A DNA stretch of 64,000 nt, from NCBI RefSeq assembly GCF_003590095.1, contig NC_039483.1:11036001-11100000 (forward strand). Direction: 5' to 3'. The notes below the pieces were generated by a model that was not told the DNA's origin, ran no database searches, and saw only the letters and a list, made by a program, of their open reading frames with translations. Source of the stretch: Trichoplusia ni. Its lineage: Eukaryota; Arthropoda; Insecta; Lepidoptera; Noctuidae. Of the stretch, positions 20,187 to 29,419 are shown piece by piece. Each line of letters begins with the position of its first letter. Position 1 is the stretch's first letter. The translations under genes were made by a program, and so were the position numbers.

Positions 20187-23123
20187 TTAAGAGGACAGGT
20201 AATGTTCCTTCACTCGTCTCTTAAATATTGAAATAGAAGGAGAGTTACGTATGTCAGGCGGCAGTGAGTTCCAGAGTCGGACTGCATGCACAGAAAAGGA
20301 ATAGGAGTAAAAGTCCGTGCTGTGAGGGTGGAACTTAAGGAGGGTTTTGAGGTGGGATCGACACGGAGCGTCAGGAGGCTTAACATAAGAGAAACGCTCT
20401 CGCAGGTAGGATGGATATTGAGGATTATGTAGGATGTTGAATAGGAGACATAATATCCGAGTGTTCCGGCGAAGTCGGATCGGGAGCCACTTGAGATCCT
20501 TGCGGAAGTTGGAGACGTGGTCGTACTTACGTAGCCCGAAAACAAAACGTATGCACAAGTTTTGCAAGCGCTCAAGTTTGTTTAATAGCTCCTCAGTAGC
20601 ATCTAAATAGCAGGCATCGGCATAATCAATTATTGGCTGGATCAAAGCTTGTGCCAGCGAAATTTTAGTTTTTATTGGGAGGAAAAACTGCAAGCTTTTG
20701 AGGGAATGAAAAGCATGATGAACTTTGCGACTAACATCATTAATGTGCGTACGCCATGATAAGTTGGAGTCGATTGTTACACCTAGATTTTTGGCTGTAT
20801 CGGAGTAAGGAATAGGGATACCATCAAGAAATAACTTTTGGAGGCTGTTTATATTGAGAGCATTGCGCTGATGTCGGCTGCCGATGATCAACGCCTGCGA
20901 CTTTACAGGGTTTAATCTTAGACCATAGGACTTAGCCCATGAACTAATGTTTGCCAAGTCATGGTTCATGGCGGAGATGGCAGCATCAGCATCAGATGGT
21001 AGGAAATGTCGATATACTTGCAAGTCGTCTGCGTAAAGATGGAAACTAGAAGTAATTACTCGCGTGATGGAGTTTATGAAGATGCTAAATAATAAAGGAG
21101 AGAGGACGCCACCCTGAGGTACGCCCGCAGCGAGGTCACACCACTCAGAAAAGGTATCTTCATGGCGGACACACTGCGAACGGCCCCGAAGATAGGAAGA
21201 GAACCAGGCTGTAGAAGAAGAAGAGAAGTTAATGGATTTGAGTACCCCTAAAAGTACGTCATAGTCAACTGAATTAAATGCACTGCTGAAGTCCAGAAGA
21301 ACAAGTACCGTTAGGCACTTGTCCTCCATAGCTAGGCGGATGTCATCAGTGACATTAATCAGGGCAGTGACAGTACTGTGGCCCGGGCGGAACCCAGACT
21401 GAAAAGGGGAAAGAAGAGAGTTAATTGTTAAGAAAGTAGAAACTTGGCTATGTACAATATGCTCGAGGACTTTGGAAAGGAAAGGAAGAATAGAAATAGG
21501 TCTAAATTGTGAAACTGTAGAAGCGTTGGAAGACTTGGGCAATGGAATTATGAACGCTTGTTTCCAAACGGAAGGAAAGGTACAGGAAGAGATGGATAAA
21601 TTAAAAATGTAGGTGAGGATGGGCAGTATTTGCGGTAGAATAGGTGTAATCATCCTCGAGCAGAGATCGTCAACGCCGAGAGCAGAGGAAGATATGGCTA
21701 AGACTGATTTTTTCACATCAGATTGAGTGACAGTATTGAGTTCGAAAAGTGGGCAGTTCGGTACCGGTAAAGAAGACAGTTCAAGCAGAGTGCTCGTTTT
21801 CTCAAGTGGCCCCAATGTAACCGGAGACAGAGAGAAATGACGATTAAGGTCATTGAGGTCAATGTCTTTGCAAACTTGAGTAGCGGGAGATTTACCGATA
21901 CCGACTGACTTAAGGAATTTCCAGGAGTCAGAAGGACTAAGTTTATTGAGTGAATCGTGGAAATAGCGCCTCTTTGCATCTTGACACAGACGATTGCAGC
22001 GATTTCTTAAAGATTTGTAGACGGCCAGATTGTGATCGGATGGTCTCCGCTTGTATCTGCTCTTAGCCCGGTCTCTGCTAGCCATGACCTCCTTAATGCT
22101 CGCATTAACCCAGGGAGCAGGATCATGCTTGACTTTAATACGACGCTTGGGAGCGTGTCTGTCGATTAAATGAATGACCTTGGTATTAAAACACGATACA
22201 GTGCTGTCAATGCTTTCCGATAAGAATAGTGGTGACCAGTCCATCGCCTCAGCATCGCGTCTCAACGCCTGTAGGTCTAAGCTACTATAATTCCGTAGAT
22301 TTAGATATCGAGGTTTAATTTTTGGACGGCGGATACGGTACGACATAAAAATGAGGTCGTGGTAGGAAAAAGGAGCAGAGAATTGTCCGTGAGCAGAAAC
22401 ATTATTAGGGGAAGAAACTATCATAAGATCAAGAAGAGAAGGGGTGCAGTTAGGAGCAAAGTGTGTAGGAGAAGAAGGTAGAATGTCGAGATTAAAGGAA
22501 GACAGAAGCGATTGCAACTTAAGGCAACGATTGTCACGTTTTAAAAGGCAGGTATTAAAGTCGCCCATTATGACTAAGTGGTCGTAAAGGGAACAGTAAT
22601 CGTGCAGGAGGGATTCGAGAGTGTTAAAGTAATTAATATGAAGATTAGGACAGTAAACTACGCCTAACAGCATTTTGGTGTGGTGGACTATAATCTCAAC
22701 AAAGAGATACTCGGCTGACTCTGAGTACAAATTAGGGGAAGAAATTATTATTTTATAAGGTATATCAGCACGGAGATACATAGCCACACCGCCACCACCT
22801 TTACCAGTCCGGTCATTGCGGATCAGCACAAAGCCTGGGAGAGCATATTGGGTGGAAAGGAGTGAAGGTTTTAGAAAGGATTCCGAAATAAACAGCACAT
22901 CGATATCTTCACTGCTAATAGATGCTAGAAGGTCATTATAATGTCCGGGAACACTCTGGGCATTAATGTGGACTAGGCGGAGGTTATTAGGAGTGCAAGA
23001 GAAAGCAGAGACGATTCTGTCACGCAGAGGGACCGGTGGAGAATCACTACCAGCACTGACGTAACTACCTAAAGAAGAGCACGAGACGAAACTATCATCT
23101 AGATCCAAGGAGTCATCAACCAT
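20187..23123 (-). CDS. LINE-B ORF2: endonuclease plus reverse transcriptase
   Basis: Uninterrupted 978-residue frame. The endonuclease domain (about residues 45-265) shows HINAQSVPGHYNDL, ISESFL, GGGGVAMYLR, VYCPN, MGDFNTCLL and SYHDLIFMSY. The RT domain (about 500-760) shows FRPISILPFLSKVLEHIV, SGFRPGHSTVTAL, LLDFSSAFNSVDY, AGVPQGGVLSPLLFSIF and the catalytic HLYADDLQVY. The C-terminal part (RLQNLCIRFVFGLRK ... RLWNSLPPDIR) is typical of insect LINEs. The protein would nick the target and reverse transcribe the element RNA. It begins 504 bp after ORF1 ends. With all motifs present and no stop, this copy could be competent, though that is inference. Confidence 0.92.
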   Translation of the reverse strand: MVDDSLDLDDSFVSCSSLGSYVSAGSDSPPVPLRDRIVSAFSCTPNNLRLVHINAQSVPGHYNDLLASISSEDIDVLFISESFLKPSLLSTQYALPGFVLIRNDRTGKGGGGVAMYLRADIPYKIIISSPNLYSESAEYLFVEIIVHHTKMLLGVVYCPNLHINYFNTLESLLHDYCSLYDHLVIMGDFNTCLLKRDNRCLKLQSLLSSFNLDILPSSPTHFAPNCTPSLLDLMIVSSPNNVSAHGQFSAPFSYHDLIFMSYRIRRPKIKPRYLNLRNYSSLDLQALRRDAEAMDWSPLFLSESIDSTVSCFNTKVIHLIDRHAPKRRIKVKHDPAPWVNASIKEVMASRDRAKSRYKRRPSDHNLAVYKSLRNRCNRLCQDAKRRYFHDSLNKLSPSDSWKFLKSVGIGKSPATQVCKDIDLNDLNRHFSLSPVTLGPLEKTSTLLELSSLPVPNCPLFELNTVTQSDVKKSVLAISSSALGVDDLCSRMITPILPQILPILTYIFNLSISSCTFPSVWKQAFIIPLPKSSNASTVSQFRPISILPFLSKVLEHIVHSQVSTFLTINSLLSPFQSGFRPGHSTVTALINVTDDIRLAMEDKCLTVLVLLDFSSAFNSVDYDVLLGVLKSINFSSSSTAWFSSYLRGRSQCVRHEDTFSEWCDLAAGVPQGGVLSPLLFSIFINSITRVITSSFHLYADDLQVYRHFLPSDADAAISAMNHDLANISSWAKSYGLRLNPVKSQALIIGSRHQRNALNINSLQKLFLDGIPIPYSDTAKNLGVTIDSNLSWRTHINDVSRKVHHAFHSLKSLQFFLPIKTKISLAQALIQPIIDYADACYLDATEELLNKLERLQNLCIRFVFGLRKYDHVSNFRKDLKWLPIRLRRNTRILCLLFNILHNPQYPSYLRERFSYVKPPDAPCRSHLKTLLKFHPHSTDFYSYSFSVHAVRLWNSLPPDIRNSPSISIFKRRVKEHYLSS

Positions 23124-23627
23124 CTAGACTAAAATGTTAAACAATAAAAATAACTAAACAAAAATAAAATAAAATAAAAAATTAATGAGCTGAAAGAATA
23201 CTAAACCGGATAACTGGCAGAGATTAGCGTCAAAAACACCAAAGACTGCCAACCACCCTAAGCTCAGGAAATTCTAAATTAATCAATAAAATTTTAATAA
23301 TAAAAAAAGAAACAAAAAGCCCGAAAAGTTGGAAATAAAAACAGAGACAAATAGTAATAGTGCGAGCACTTGCAATCACCAACATTTTATGTATGAACTA
23401 AACGCAAAACGTCAAACAAATTTATTATTGACAACTAAACTAATGACAGGTGACAAGTGAGGTTAGAAATAGAGTAAAAATAAAATGTACCTGCTTGTGA
23501 GAAAAGAAAAAACAAAATAACCAAATATTAACAAGCAAAATGTCGGTGATTCGCAAATCTAATTATAACGGGAATAACGGATACATACTTTATGGCGTAC
23601 AAGATGAAAACACAAGCCGAAATCCGA

Positions 23628-24404
23628 TCAATTACGCCGCCGTGCCTTCCTCAAGCCCTTAGCGGGGGCACCCAGCTCCTTCGGCGATCCTGTCTCCTTC
23701 GGGGATCCTGGCTCCTCCGGTGGTACAGCTTCTTCGCCAGCTGTTGACGGGAAATGCGCCAGTAGTTGGCGAAGTTCGTCCATCGTCTCAAACTTATGTC
23801 GCGACTTGTCAGGGGTTACTACAACAATCCTGCCCTCGACTGTCCAGCAACTGTTGATGCCGAAGTGCTTGCGAGCTGCAGTGAACGCTAGATGGCGAGT
23901 ACGAGTCAGGAACTCCGACACTGTCACACCAGTGCCCTTCAACAACTTTTTGTTGTCCCACACAAGTTGCCGATGCTCCATATTGAAGAACCGCACCAGG
24001 ATGGGTCTGGGCTTAAGCTGCGATTTCCCAAGCCGGTGGCAGACGTGGATGGAGTTACTGATGTTCACATCAGACAACTTCAGATGCGACCGCAGTATGC
24101 CCTGAACAGTCGTCTGCACCTTTTCTGTAGTGTTCTCCGGGACTCCGTGCAACAGCAACACTTTGCGTCGCATGAAGGTTTCATGACGGTCCACTGCAGT
24201 GTTGAGAGCATCAAGCTGCAACTTCATTTTGTTCAGAGCCTGCCAGACAAAAGACTTGAATTCTGCAAAATCAGTGGCCAGTGACACAAGATCTGGATGT
24301 GCTGGGTTCAATCCAATTGTGGCACGCTGCAACTTTTCTTCATATTGGTGCATCCGGCTTGAAAACAGCTGCTCCAGGTCGCCAAGAGAGAAGTTAGTGT
24401 TCAT
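23628..24404 (-). CDS. LINE-B ORF1: RNA-binding protein
   Basis: A 258-residue frame upstream of ORF2. The N-terminal part (residues 1-75) is helical and could form a coiled coil (LEQLFSSRMHQYEEKLQ, FKSFVWQALNKMKLQLDAL). The centre (about 80-200) resembles the RRM-like region of LINE ORF1 proteins: KVLLLHGVPE, IHVCHRLGK and PRPILVRFFNMEHR. The C terminus has Pro-Glu-Gly repeats (EEPGSPKETGSPKELGAPAK) and a basic end. ORF1 proteins package the element RNA. Start ATG at 24404, preceded by a short GC-richer leader. No break is seen. Confidence 0.82.
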   Translation of the reverse strand: MNTNFSLGDLEQLFSSRMHQYEEKLQRATIGLNPAHPDLVSLATDFAEFKSFVWQALNKMKLQLDALNTAVDRHETFMRRKVLLLHGVPENTTEKVQTTVQGILRSHLKLSDVNISNSIHVCHRLGKSQLKPRPILVRFFNMEHRQLVWDNKKLLKGTGVTVSEFLTRTRHLAFTAARKHFGINSCWTVEGRIVVVTPDKSRHKFETMDELRQLLAHFPSTAGEEAVPPEEPGSPKETGSPKELGAPAKGLRKARRRN

Positions 24405-24488
24405 GTTTTCAATGGGGTCAAAGTGCAGTGATGAAGTCAGTTAAAACTTGCTTGTAGCTCAAAGATAATAATTGATGGTGAGCTTAGG

Positions 24489-24870
24489 GTGGCTTGACAC
24501 TCAAAAATATTAATAAATCATAAAATTATTTAAGTTTACTATTTATAATTAAACTTTTAATAGCAGCACACTGTTTTTAATTGTGACCACTATGCCTACC
24601 CACAGAGGAAAAAAGTTTTCATGTATGTTAACAAATGTATGTGTATTATTTGGCAGACTACCTACTACTTACAAGACAACAAAAATAAAACACAAATATA
24701 GGGATATATTCATTTATTTATTTCCTTTTACAACGTAACATAATCTTCTTAATTACTAAAACAATAAGAATACTATACAATACTATAAAATGTTTTACTT
24801 CTACAATATACACATATATTTAATTATCATTTAAAATAATAAAACACTACAGTTTTAAAGTTAAGGTAAC
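24489..24870. other. Polinton 1 interval right of LINE-B
   Basis: AT-rich flanking sequence with no plus-strand gene. Its right part is the 3' UTR side of the minus-strand spliced gene that ends at 24871. Confidence 0.5.
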
Positions 24871-25481
24871 TTAATTTCCTAACTTTTTCACTATTTTACT
24901 TACTAAATTATCAGTTTCGCTTATGATATCATCATAGTCACTAGTCACTAGATATTGCACATTCACACTAGCATTATCAGGTTCAGTATCAATATCTTCA
25001 AGTTTTCGGCCATCCAAATCATAGATAATATTTTTTATAACTCGGCGAATATGCTCATGCTCCTTACGTTTTATAAAAGATACGTTTTTAAATGATTTCA
25101 ATTTTTTAATTCTTTTTTTCAACGTTTGCTCCTCTGCCTTTTGTTGTCGACTCTCCTCGTGTGCTTTAGCTGCTACTTCCATATCTCAGCTGTCTCTATC
25201 TTGGGCATAGTAAAAAGGATTGGTAACTGGGTCTGCGTCTTCTATTAAATTCTGAAATAAAATCAAGAATATTATAACTAAACAGCTTAAACTTTGGTAA
25301 TAACTTAATAATAATAGTAATAGTAGGTAACTTACCTCGAAACTTCGGGGGTTAACGATATCTAAAACTGGGCTGTAGGATGGCGAGTGTGACATGATTC
25401 TGTAAACAAAATATATTACATAATCAATAATATTAGTTTAAATAACTAATTATATAACTTTTTAAAATAAAATACTTACCA
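24871..25481 (-). pseudogene. Spliced minus-strand gene inside Polinton 1, unknown function
   Basis: This gene opposes the other Polinton 1 genes. A coding exon at 25395-25336 (20 codons, starting MSHSPSYSPV) ends at a GTAAGT donor. The second exon starts at 25251 after TTTCAG and runs to 24871 in the same phase. An in-frame TGA at 25188-25186 splits it; the frame then continues from ATG 25182. A possible 5' non-coding exon ends at another donor near 25481, and a TATAAAG-like element lies near 25548. The second half is highly charged and helical (KKRIKKLKSFK, EHEHIRRVIKNIIYDL) and could be a coiled coil. I do not recognise the family. Size (about 146 codons plus stop) and position near the polymerase suggest an early or regulatory protein, but this is inference. 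Confidence 0.55.
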
Positions 25482-25768
25482 TGAAAATTTAGAATCTTCA
25501 ACAGAGGACCTGCTTATGCAAAGGACAACTACGAAGTGTTCGCTTTATAATATACACAAAAACATTTGATCGACATGTGATGATATATACTATAGCTTTG
25601 TAAGATGAGAATTACATATTAAAAATGATACAAGTTCAAACTTGTTAAAATTTGGTATTTCATAAGTAAGACGAGTTTGTTCTATCCTGCAAGTCGAAAA
25701 TATTGTATATGATCTAAAAATTTCAATATATATTTGAAGGTTAGTTCGAAACAAAAGTAATAAGCAAG
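25482..25768. promoter_or_regulatory. Probable divergent promoter region
   Basis: Lies between the minus-strand spliced gene and the plus-strand ATPase copies. A TATA-like TATTATAAAG (minus sense, about 25548-25557) sits upstream of the minus-strand gene's leader. A CTTTGTAAGATGAGAAT block at about 25594 recurs at about 25975-25991, linking this region to the ATPase duplication. No ORF is seen. Confidence 0.35.
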
Positions 25769-25975
25769 ATGAAGTTGATCAAGCAACCTATATCTTTGAA
25801 CGTGAATAATATAAATTTTGGTGACTCTGCTCGCCAGATCAGACATAGCGCTTTATTGCCAAACACACAATTCGTTGTATAATATGTGGTCCATGAAACT
25901 GTGGTAAAACTAATGTTATGATCAGTTTGCTGTTACATGAAAATGGGCTCAAATTTAAAAAACCTATATACCTAC
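25769..25975 (+). pseudogene. Partial duplicate of the packaging ATPase 5' end
   Basis: About 200 bp closely resemble the first part of the intact ATPase gene at 26090-26290 (same start MKLIKQ, the RQIRHSALLPNT segment, the Walker A region). A one-base shift breaks the frame before the P-loop (CACAATTCGTTGTATAATATG region). The copy ends near 25975, before Walker B. Differences are scattered, so the duplication is not recent. Confidence 0.75.
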
Positions 25976-26071
25976 CTTGTAAGATGAGAATAATTATAAT
26001 ATATAATCGTACCTGTAGTGACGAGTCGAGATAGCTCGAAAATTAAGTATATATGTCTATGTTAGGTAAAA

Positions 26072-26773
26072 ATGAAATTAATTGACAAAATGAAGTTGAT
26101 CAAACAAGCCATATCACTTAACGTTAAAAATATAAATGTTGGTGAATCTCCACAACAGATTAGACACAGTGCTTTATTACCAAATACGATTCTCTGTATA
26201 ATTTGTGGTCCCTCAAACTGTGGTAAAACAAACGTTGTGATCAGTTTGTTATTGCATGAAAATAGGCTAAAATTTCAAAATTTGTACCTTTACTCGAAGA
26301 CTAACTTTCAGTCAAAATATTGTTTTTTACGTGAAGTATTAAGAAGAGTGCCTCAGATAAAATTCAATGAGTTCAATGACGATAAAGATGTCATATCTCC
26401 GAGTGAAGCTTTACCAAATTCTGTATTTATATTTGATGATGTAGTATGTGAAAATCAAATAAACATTCGTAATTATTTCTGTATGGGAAGACATAAGCAA
26501 ATTGATTGCTTTTACTTATCACAAACATATTCAAAAATCCCGAAACAGTTGTTACGCGATAATGCCAACCTACTTATAATATTTAAACAAGATGATGTGA
26601 ACTTAAAACACATCTATGAAGAACATGTTAACTCTGATCTAACGTGGAATCAATTTAAAGAAATTGGTAAAACTGTATGGAGTAACCCTTATAACTTTAT
26701 TCTTATTAACAAAGAGTCATCATTAAATAATGGAAGATACAGACAGAACTTTGATACATTTTTTAAACTTTAA
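26072..26773 (+). CDS. Polinton packaging ATPase (FtsK/HerA, A32-like)
   Basis: ATPase that in Polintons and related viruses would pump the genome into the capsid. The 233-residue frame is open. Walker A is GPSNCGKTNV (about residues 46-55), and Walker B is VFIFDDVV (about 127-134). The region GRHKQIDCFYLSQTYSKIPKQLLRDNANLLIIF, containing a Q-T-Y sensor-like motif, is typical of this family. Two in-frame ATGs exist (26072 and 26090); the partial duplicate upstream starts at the equivalent of 26090, so that start may be the original one. It is one of the few Polinton 1 genes without a visible break. Confidence 0.88.
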   Translation: MKLIDKMKLIKQAISLNVKNINVGESPQQIRHSALLPNTILCIICGPSNCGKTNVVISLLLHENRLKFQNLYLYSKTNFQSKYCFLREVLRRVPQIKFNEFNDDKDVISPSEALPNSVFIFDDVVCENQINIRNYFCMGRHKQIDCFYLSQTYSKIPKQLLRDNANLLIIFKQDDVNLKHIYEEHVNSDLTWNQFKEIGKTVWSNPYNFILINKESSLNNGRYRQNFDTFFKL

Positions 26774-26873
26774 TGAAAGCAGATACGTGTTATTACGTAT
26801 ATATAAATGAATTATATACAAAAAATGCTAGTGTTATTCCTTTCTTAGTTGAACGCAGTTGTGGTTATATAAG

Positions 26874-27784
26874 ATGGAGAAAAGTATTAAATTGGAATTA
26901 ATGAAGTCTGTTGACTGCATAAAAAATAAAATAAAAGAAATGAAAAATCAAGAATATGAAGTTAACTTATCCTTGGATAAAATGTTTAAACCAGTTTCGG
27001 ACCCTCTAATAACTCTTATAAATTCTAAACGATTAAAAGAAAATATTAAGCATCATAAAAATGTATCTGAAAGTTCTATACCTATTGAATCAGATACAAA
27101 TTGTGAAAGCACTTCTACTGAATGTGAGAATTTTCAAGACGCTGATATCAATTTTTCAAGCTCTCCTAAAAAAGAAGTAAAAGGTAATCTAGAAATGTCA
27201 TTGATAAGTGAAGATATTTATGGTATTTATGATGGTGTAAATGTACCATTTGGAATAAGGACCGACAATAAGACTTTAATGATGGGTAACTCCGTATTAT
27301 CATTTTCTAAAGTTCAAAATATTGGCAGCGATAACTTAGTTTTGGTTAAAATTGGAGACAAAAGTTATGACTTGACCCCTGGACTAAAAGAACTTTTACT
27401 TCGAAAAAAACCTGATTTAAAAAATATAACCGACATCGATAGACTTGTCTACAAAGATATCCTACATTGTACTAATGCCCATAAGAGGGATTATAATCCT
27501 AACGGTCAAATAAGAGGTGACAAAGGATTCAAATATCGAGAAATAATCAGACCATTATTTTCTGGCATTTGTTGGAAAACAATCAGAATAAAATTGGAGG
27601 CAGTTTGCCAGCTCTTAAAACATATAAAAAGAATACTGACTTAATATATTGGGACGATCCAAATGAATTGGTTGAAAGATTAAAATTATTAATAGCTTCA
27701 AGAGAAGCCGGTAATACAAACCATGACAATGAAATATTATCAAAAATTGAAGAATTAAAAGAAGCTAATATAATTAAAGAATAA
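26874..27784 (+). pseudogene. Polinton conserved protein of unknown function (frameshifted)
   Basis: A protein often found in Polinton-like elements and widespread in arthropod genomes, known to me by its C-terminal WDDPNEL..RLKLLIAS segment; I think this is the family listed as DUF8207, but that needs a search. The start is ATG 26874. The first part is helical and charged. The core has YGIYDGVNVPFGI and YDLTPGLKELLL, followed by CTNAHKRDYNPNGQ. A one-base frameshift near 27570-27595 moves the frame; the rest (GGSLPALKTYKK, YWDDPNELVERL, NEILSKIEELKEANII) is read in the next frame to 27784. It lies between ATPase and integrase. Its role is unknown. Confidence 0.75.
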
Positions 27785-27946
27785 ATACTGACTATCAGGA
27801 AGCTTTTCATTCAGTATTGCAATAGCATTCATTATGAACATTTAAAAAGTTTATGCGTTCTATAATATAAATATACAAATTATTGAACCTTTAATATGTA
27901 TAGGTTAACAATATCTTATTAAAATATATTCGAGATATTTTTTAAA

Positions 27947-28867
27947 ATGAGCAAAGTGGATGTGGTAAATGAAATTCATAAAAGCGCTAGAGTGAATTTT
28001 CCGAGAAGACAAGTTATTATGAAGGATATAGATGATCTATGACAAGCGGATTTAATAGATATGCTATCAATGTCGAGAGAAAATAATAATTATAAATATA
28101 TTCTTGCTGTAATTGACACATTTTCCAAATATGCTTGGTCGCTCCCTTTGAACAAAGATGAGGTGTATAAAGCATTTGTAATTTTACTGAATGATAATCG
28201 CATTCCTAAAAATTTACAAACTGATAACGGTACAGAATTTTACAATAACAAATTTAAGTATCTTATGCAGTCTTACAGTATTAATCATTATTCAACATTT
28301 TCATCAAAAAAAGCTTCGATTGTGGAGAGATTTATAAGAACATTAAAATCCATACTGTACAAAGAGTTTAGTTTAAAAGGTAATTATAATTGGATAAAAG
28401 ATATCCTGGACAATGTTGTTCATAAATACAATCATACCTATCATCGCACGATTAATGAAATACCAGCAAATGTCAATAATGTAAATAAGGAAGAAATATT
28501 AAAAAGACTCAATAGATTAGCGAAAAAGCAAGAGAGTATAAAATGCAAGTTTAAAGTGGGTGATTACGTTCGTATCAGTAAATACAAAGGAACATTTGAA
28601 AAAGGTTATACTCCCAATTGGTCAACAGAAATATTTAAAATTAGATACAAGCAGAATACTACTTCTATCACTTATTTGATCGAAGATACGATCAGAGGAC
28701 AGCCTATCCTAGGAGCATTTTATGAACAAGAACTTCAGAAGACAAATCATCCCGATGTCTATTTAGTCGAGAAAGTTCTTAAAAGGAAAGGGAATAAAGT
28801 TTTCGTAAAATGGCTTGGTTTGCCTTTCCATGAAAATAGCTGGATAGATAAGACAAACGTGCTTTGA
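27947..28867 (+). pseudogene. Polinton integrase with chromodomain (one stop)
   Basis: A retrovirus-like integrase that would insert the Polinton into host DNA. The frame opens at ATG 27947 but carries a TGA at 28040-28042, directly before the catalytic core; it then runs open to 28867. Core residues are D in ADLIDML (first acidic), D in LQTDNGTEF and E in SIVERFIRTLK. After the core comes a DNA-binding region (FKVGDYVRIS) and a C-terminal chromodomain (VYLVEKVLKRKGNKVFVKWLGLPFHENSWI), which in related elements binds histone marks and guides insertion. The stop would remove the whole core unless translation restarts at M28061. Length (about 306 codons) is normal. Confidence 0.87.
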
Positions 28868-29407
28868 GATAAAAATAAACCTATTCGACTTGTTAAACTC
28901 CTTAATATATTATAAAGTGTTGAATCTTTGATTGCTCAGTCGTATGATGTGTATTGGAGAGAGTAGTCTTCTTAACTGGCTAATAAACCACCTACCTTTT
29001 GAATTTCATTTACCGGGTTACAATTATTGTGGTCCTGGTACAAAATTAATTGAGAGACTTAGACGCGGAGACAAAGGTGTTAATAAATTGGATGAATATT
29101 GTAAAGACCATGATATTGCATACTACAAGTCGTCAAACTTGAAGGATCGTCACAACGCTGATCTAGTTCTATTAAAAATGGCAAAAAAACGATCACTTGC
29201 TCCTGATGCGAGTACAGGAGAGAAATTTGCAGCACGTTTAGTAAAGAATGCTATGTTAGCGAAAATTAAAACCGGCACTTGATTAAAAACTCGTCGCCAA
29301 AACTCTTCACCGAAAATTAACGGTGCTAAAGGTCTTCAAAAGAAATTGAAAAATGTAATATCTGTTACGAAAAAACAAATGAAAAAATTAAAACCAAAAT
29401 GTAAAAA

Positions 29408-29419
29408 AACTGCAATAGC
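29408..29419. repeat. Penelope target-site duplication, left copy
   Basis: AACTGCAATAGC, identical to 30858-30869. It belongs to the PLA2/core gene of Polinton 1. Confidence 0.9.

Larger units (their letters stand above)
19868..24488 (-). mobile_element. LINE-B: non-LTR retrotransposon with two intact ORFs
   Basis: A minus-strand LINE of about 4.6 kb inserted in Polinton 1. ORF1 and ORF2 are both open. The 3' end carries an (AAAT)n-like tail at about 19868-19891 (ATTT repeats on the plus strand). The 3' region 19892-20186 and the inter-ORF region 23124-23627 hold no other gene. The 5' limit is approximate (about 24440-24488), and I could not fix the target duplication. RT features place it in the Jockey/CR1-like group; the clade was not determined. 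Confidence 0.88.

Noticed and set aside
28932..29282. PLA2 domain as a venom-type toxin or host enzyme
   Set aside because: Short size, the parvovirus VP1-style motif and the setting among Polinton genes fit a capsid-associated domain. No secretion signal or disulfide-rich pattern is seen.
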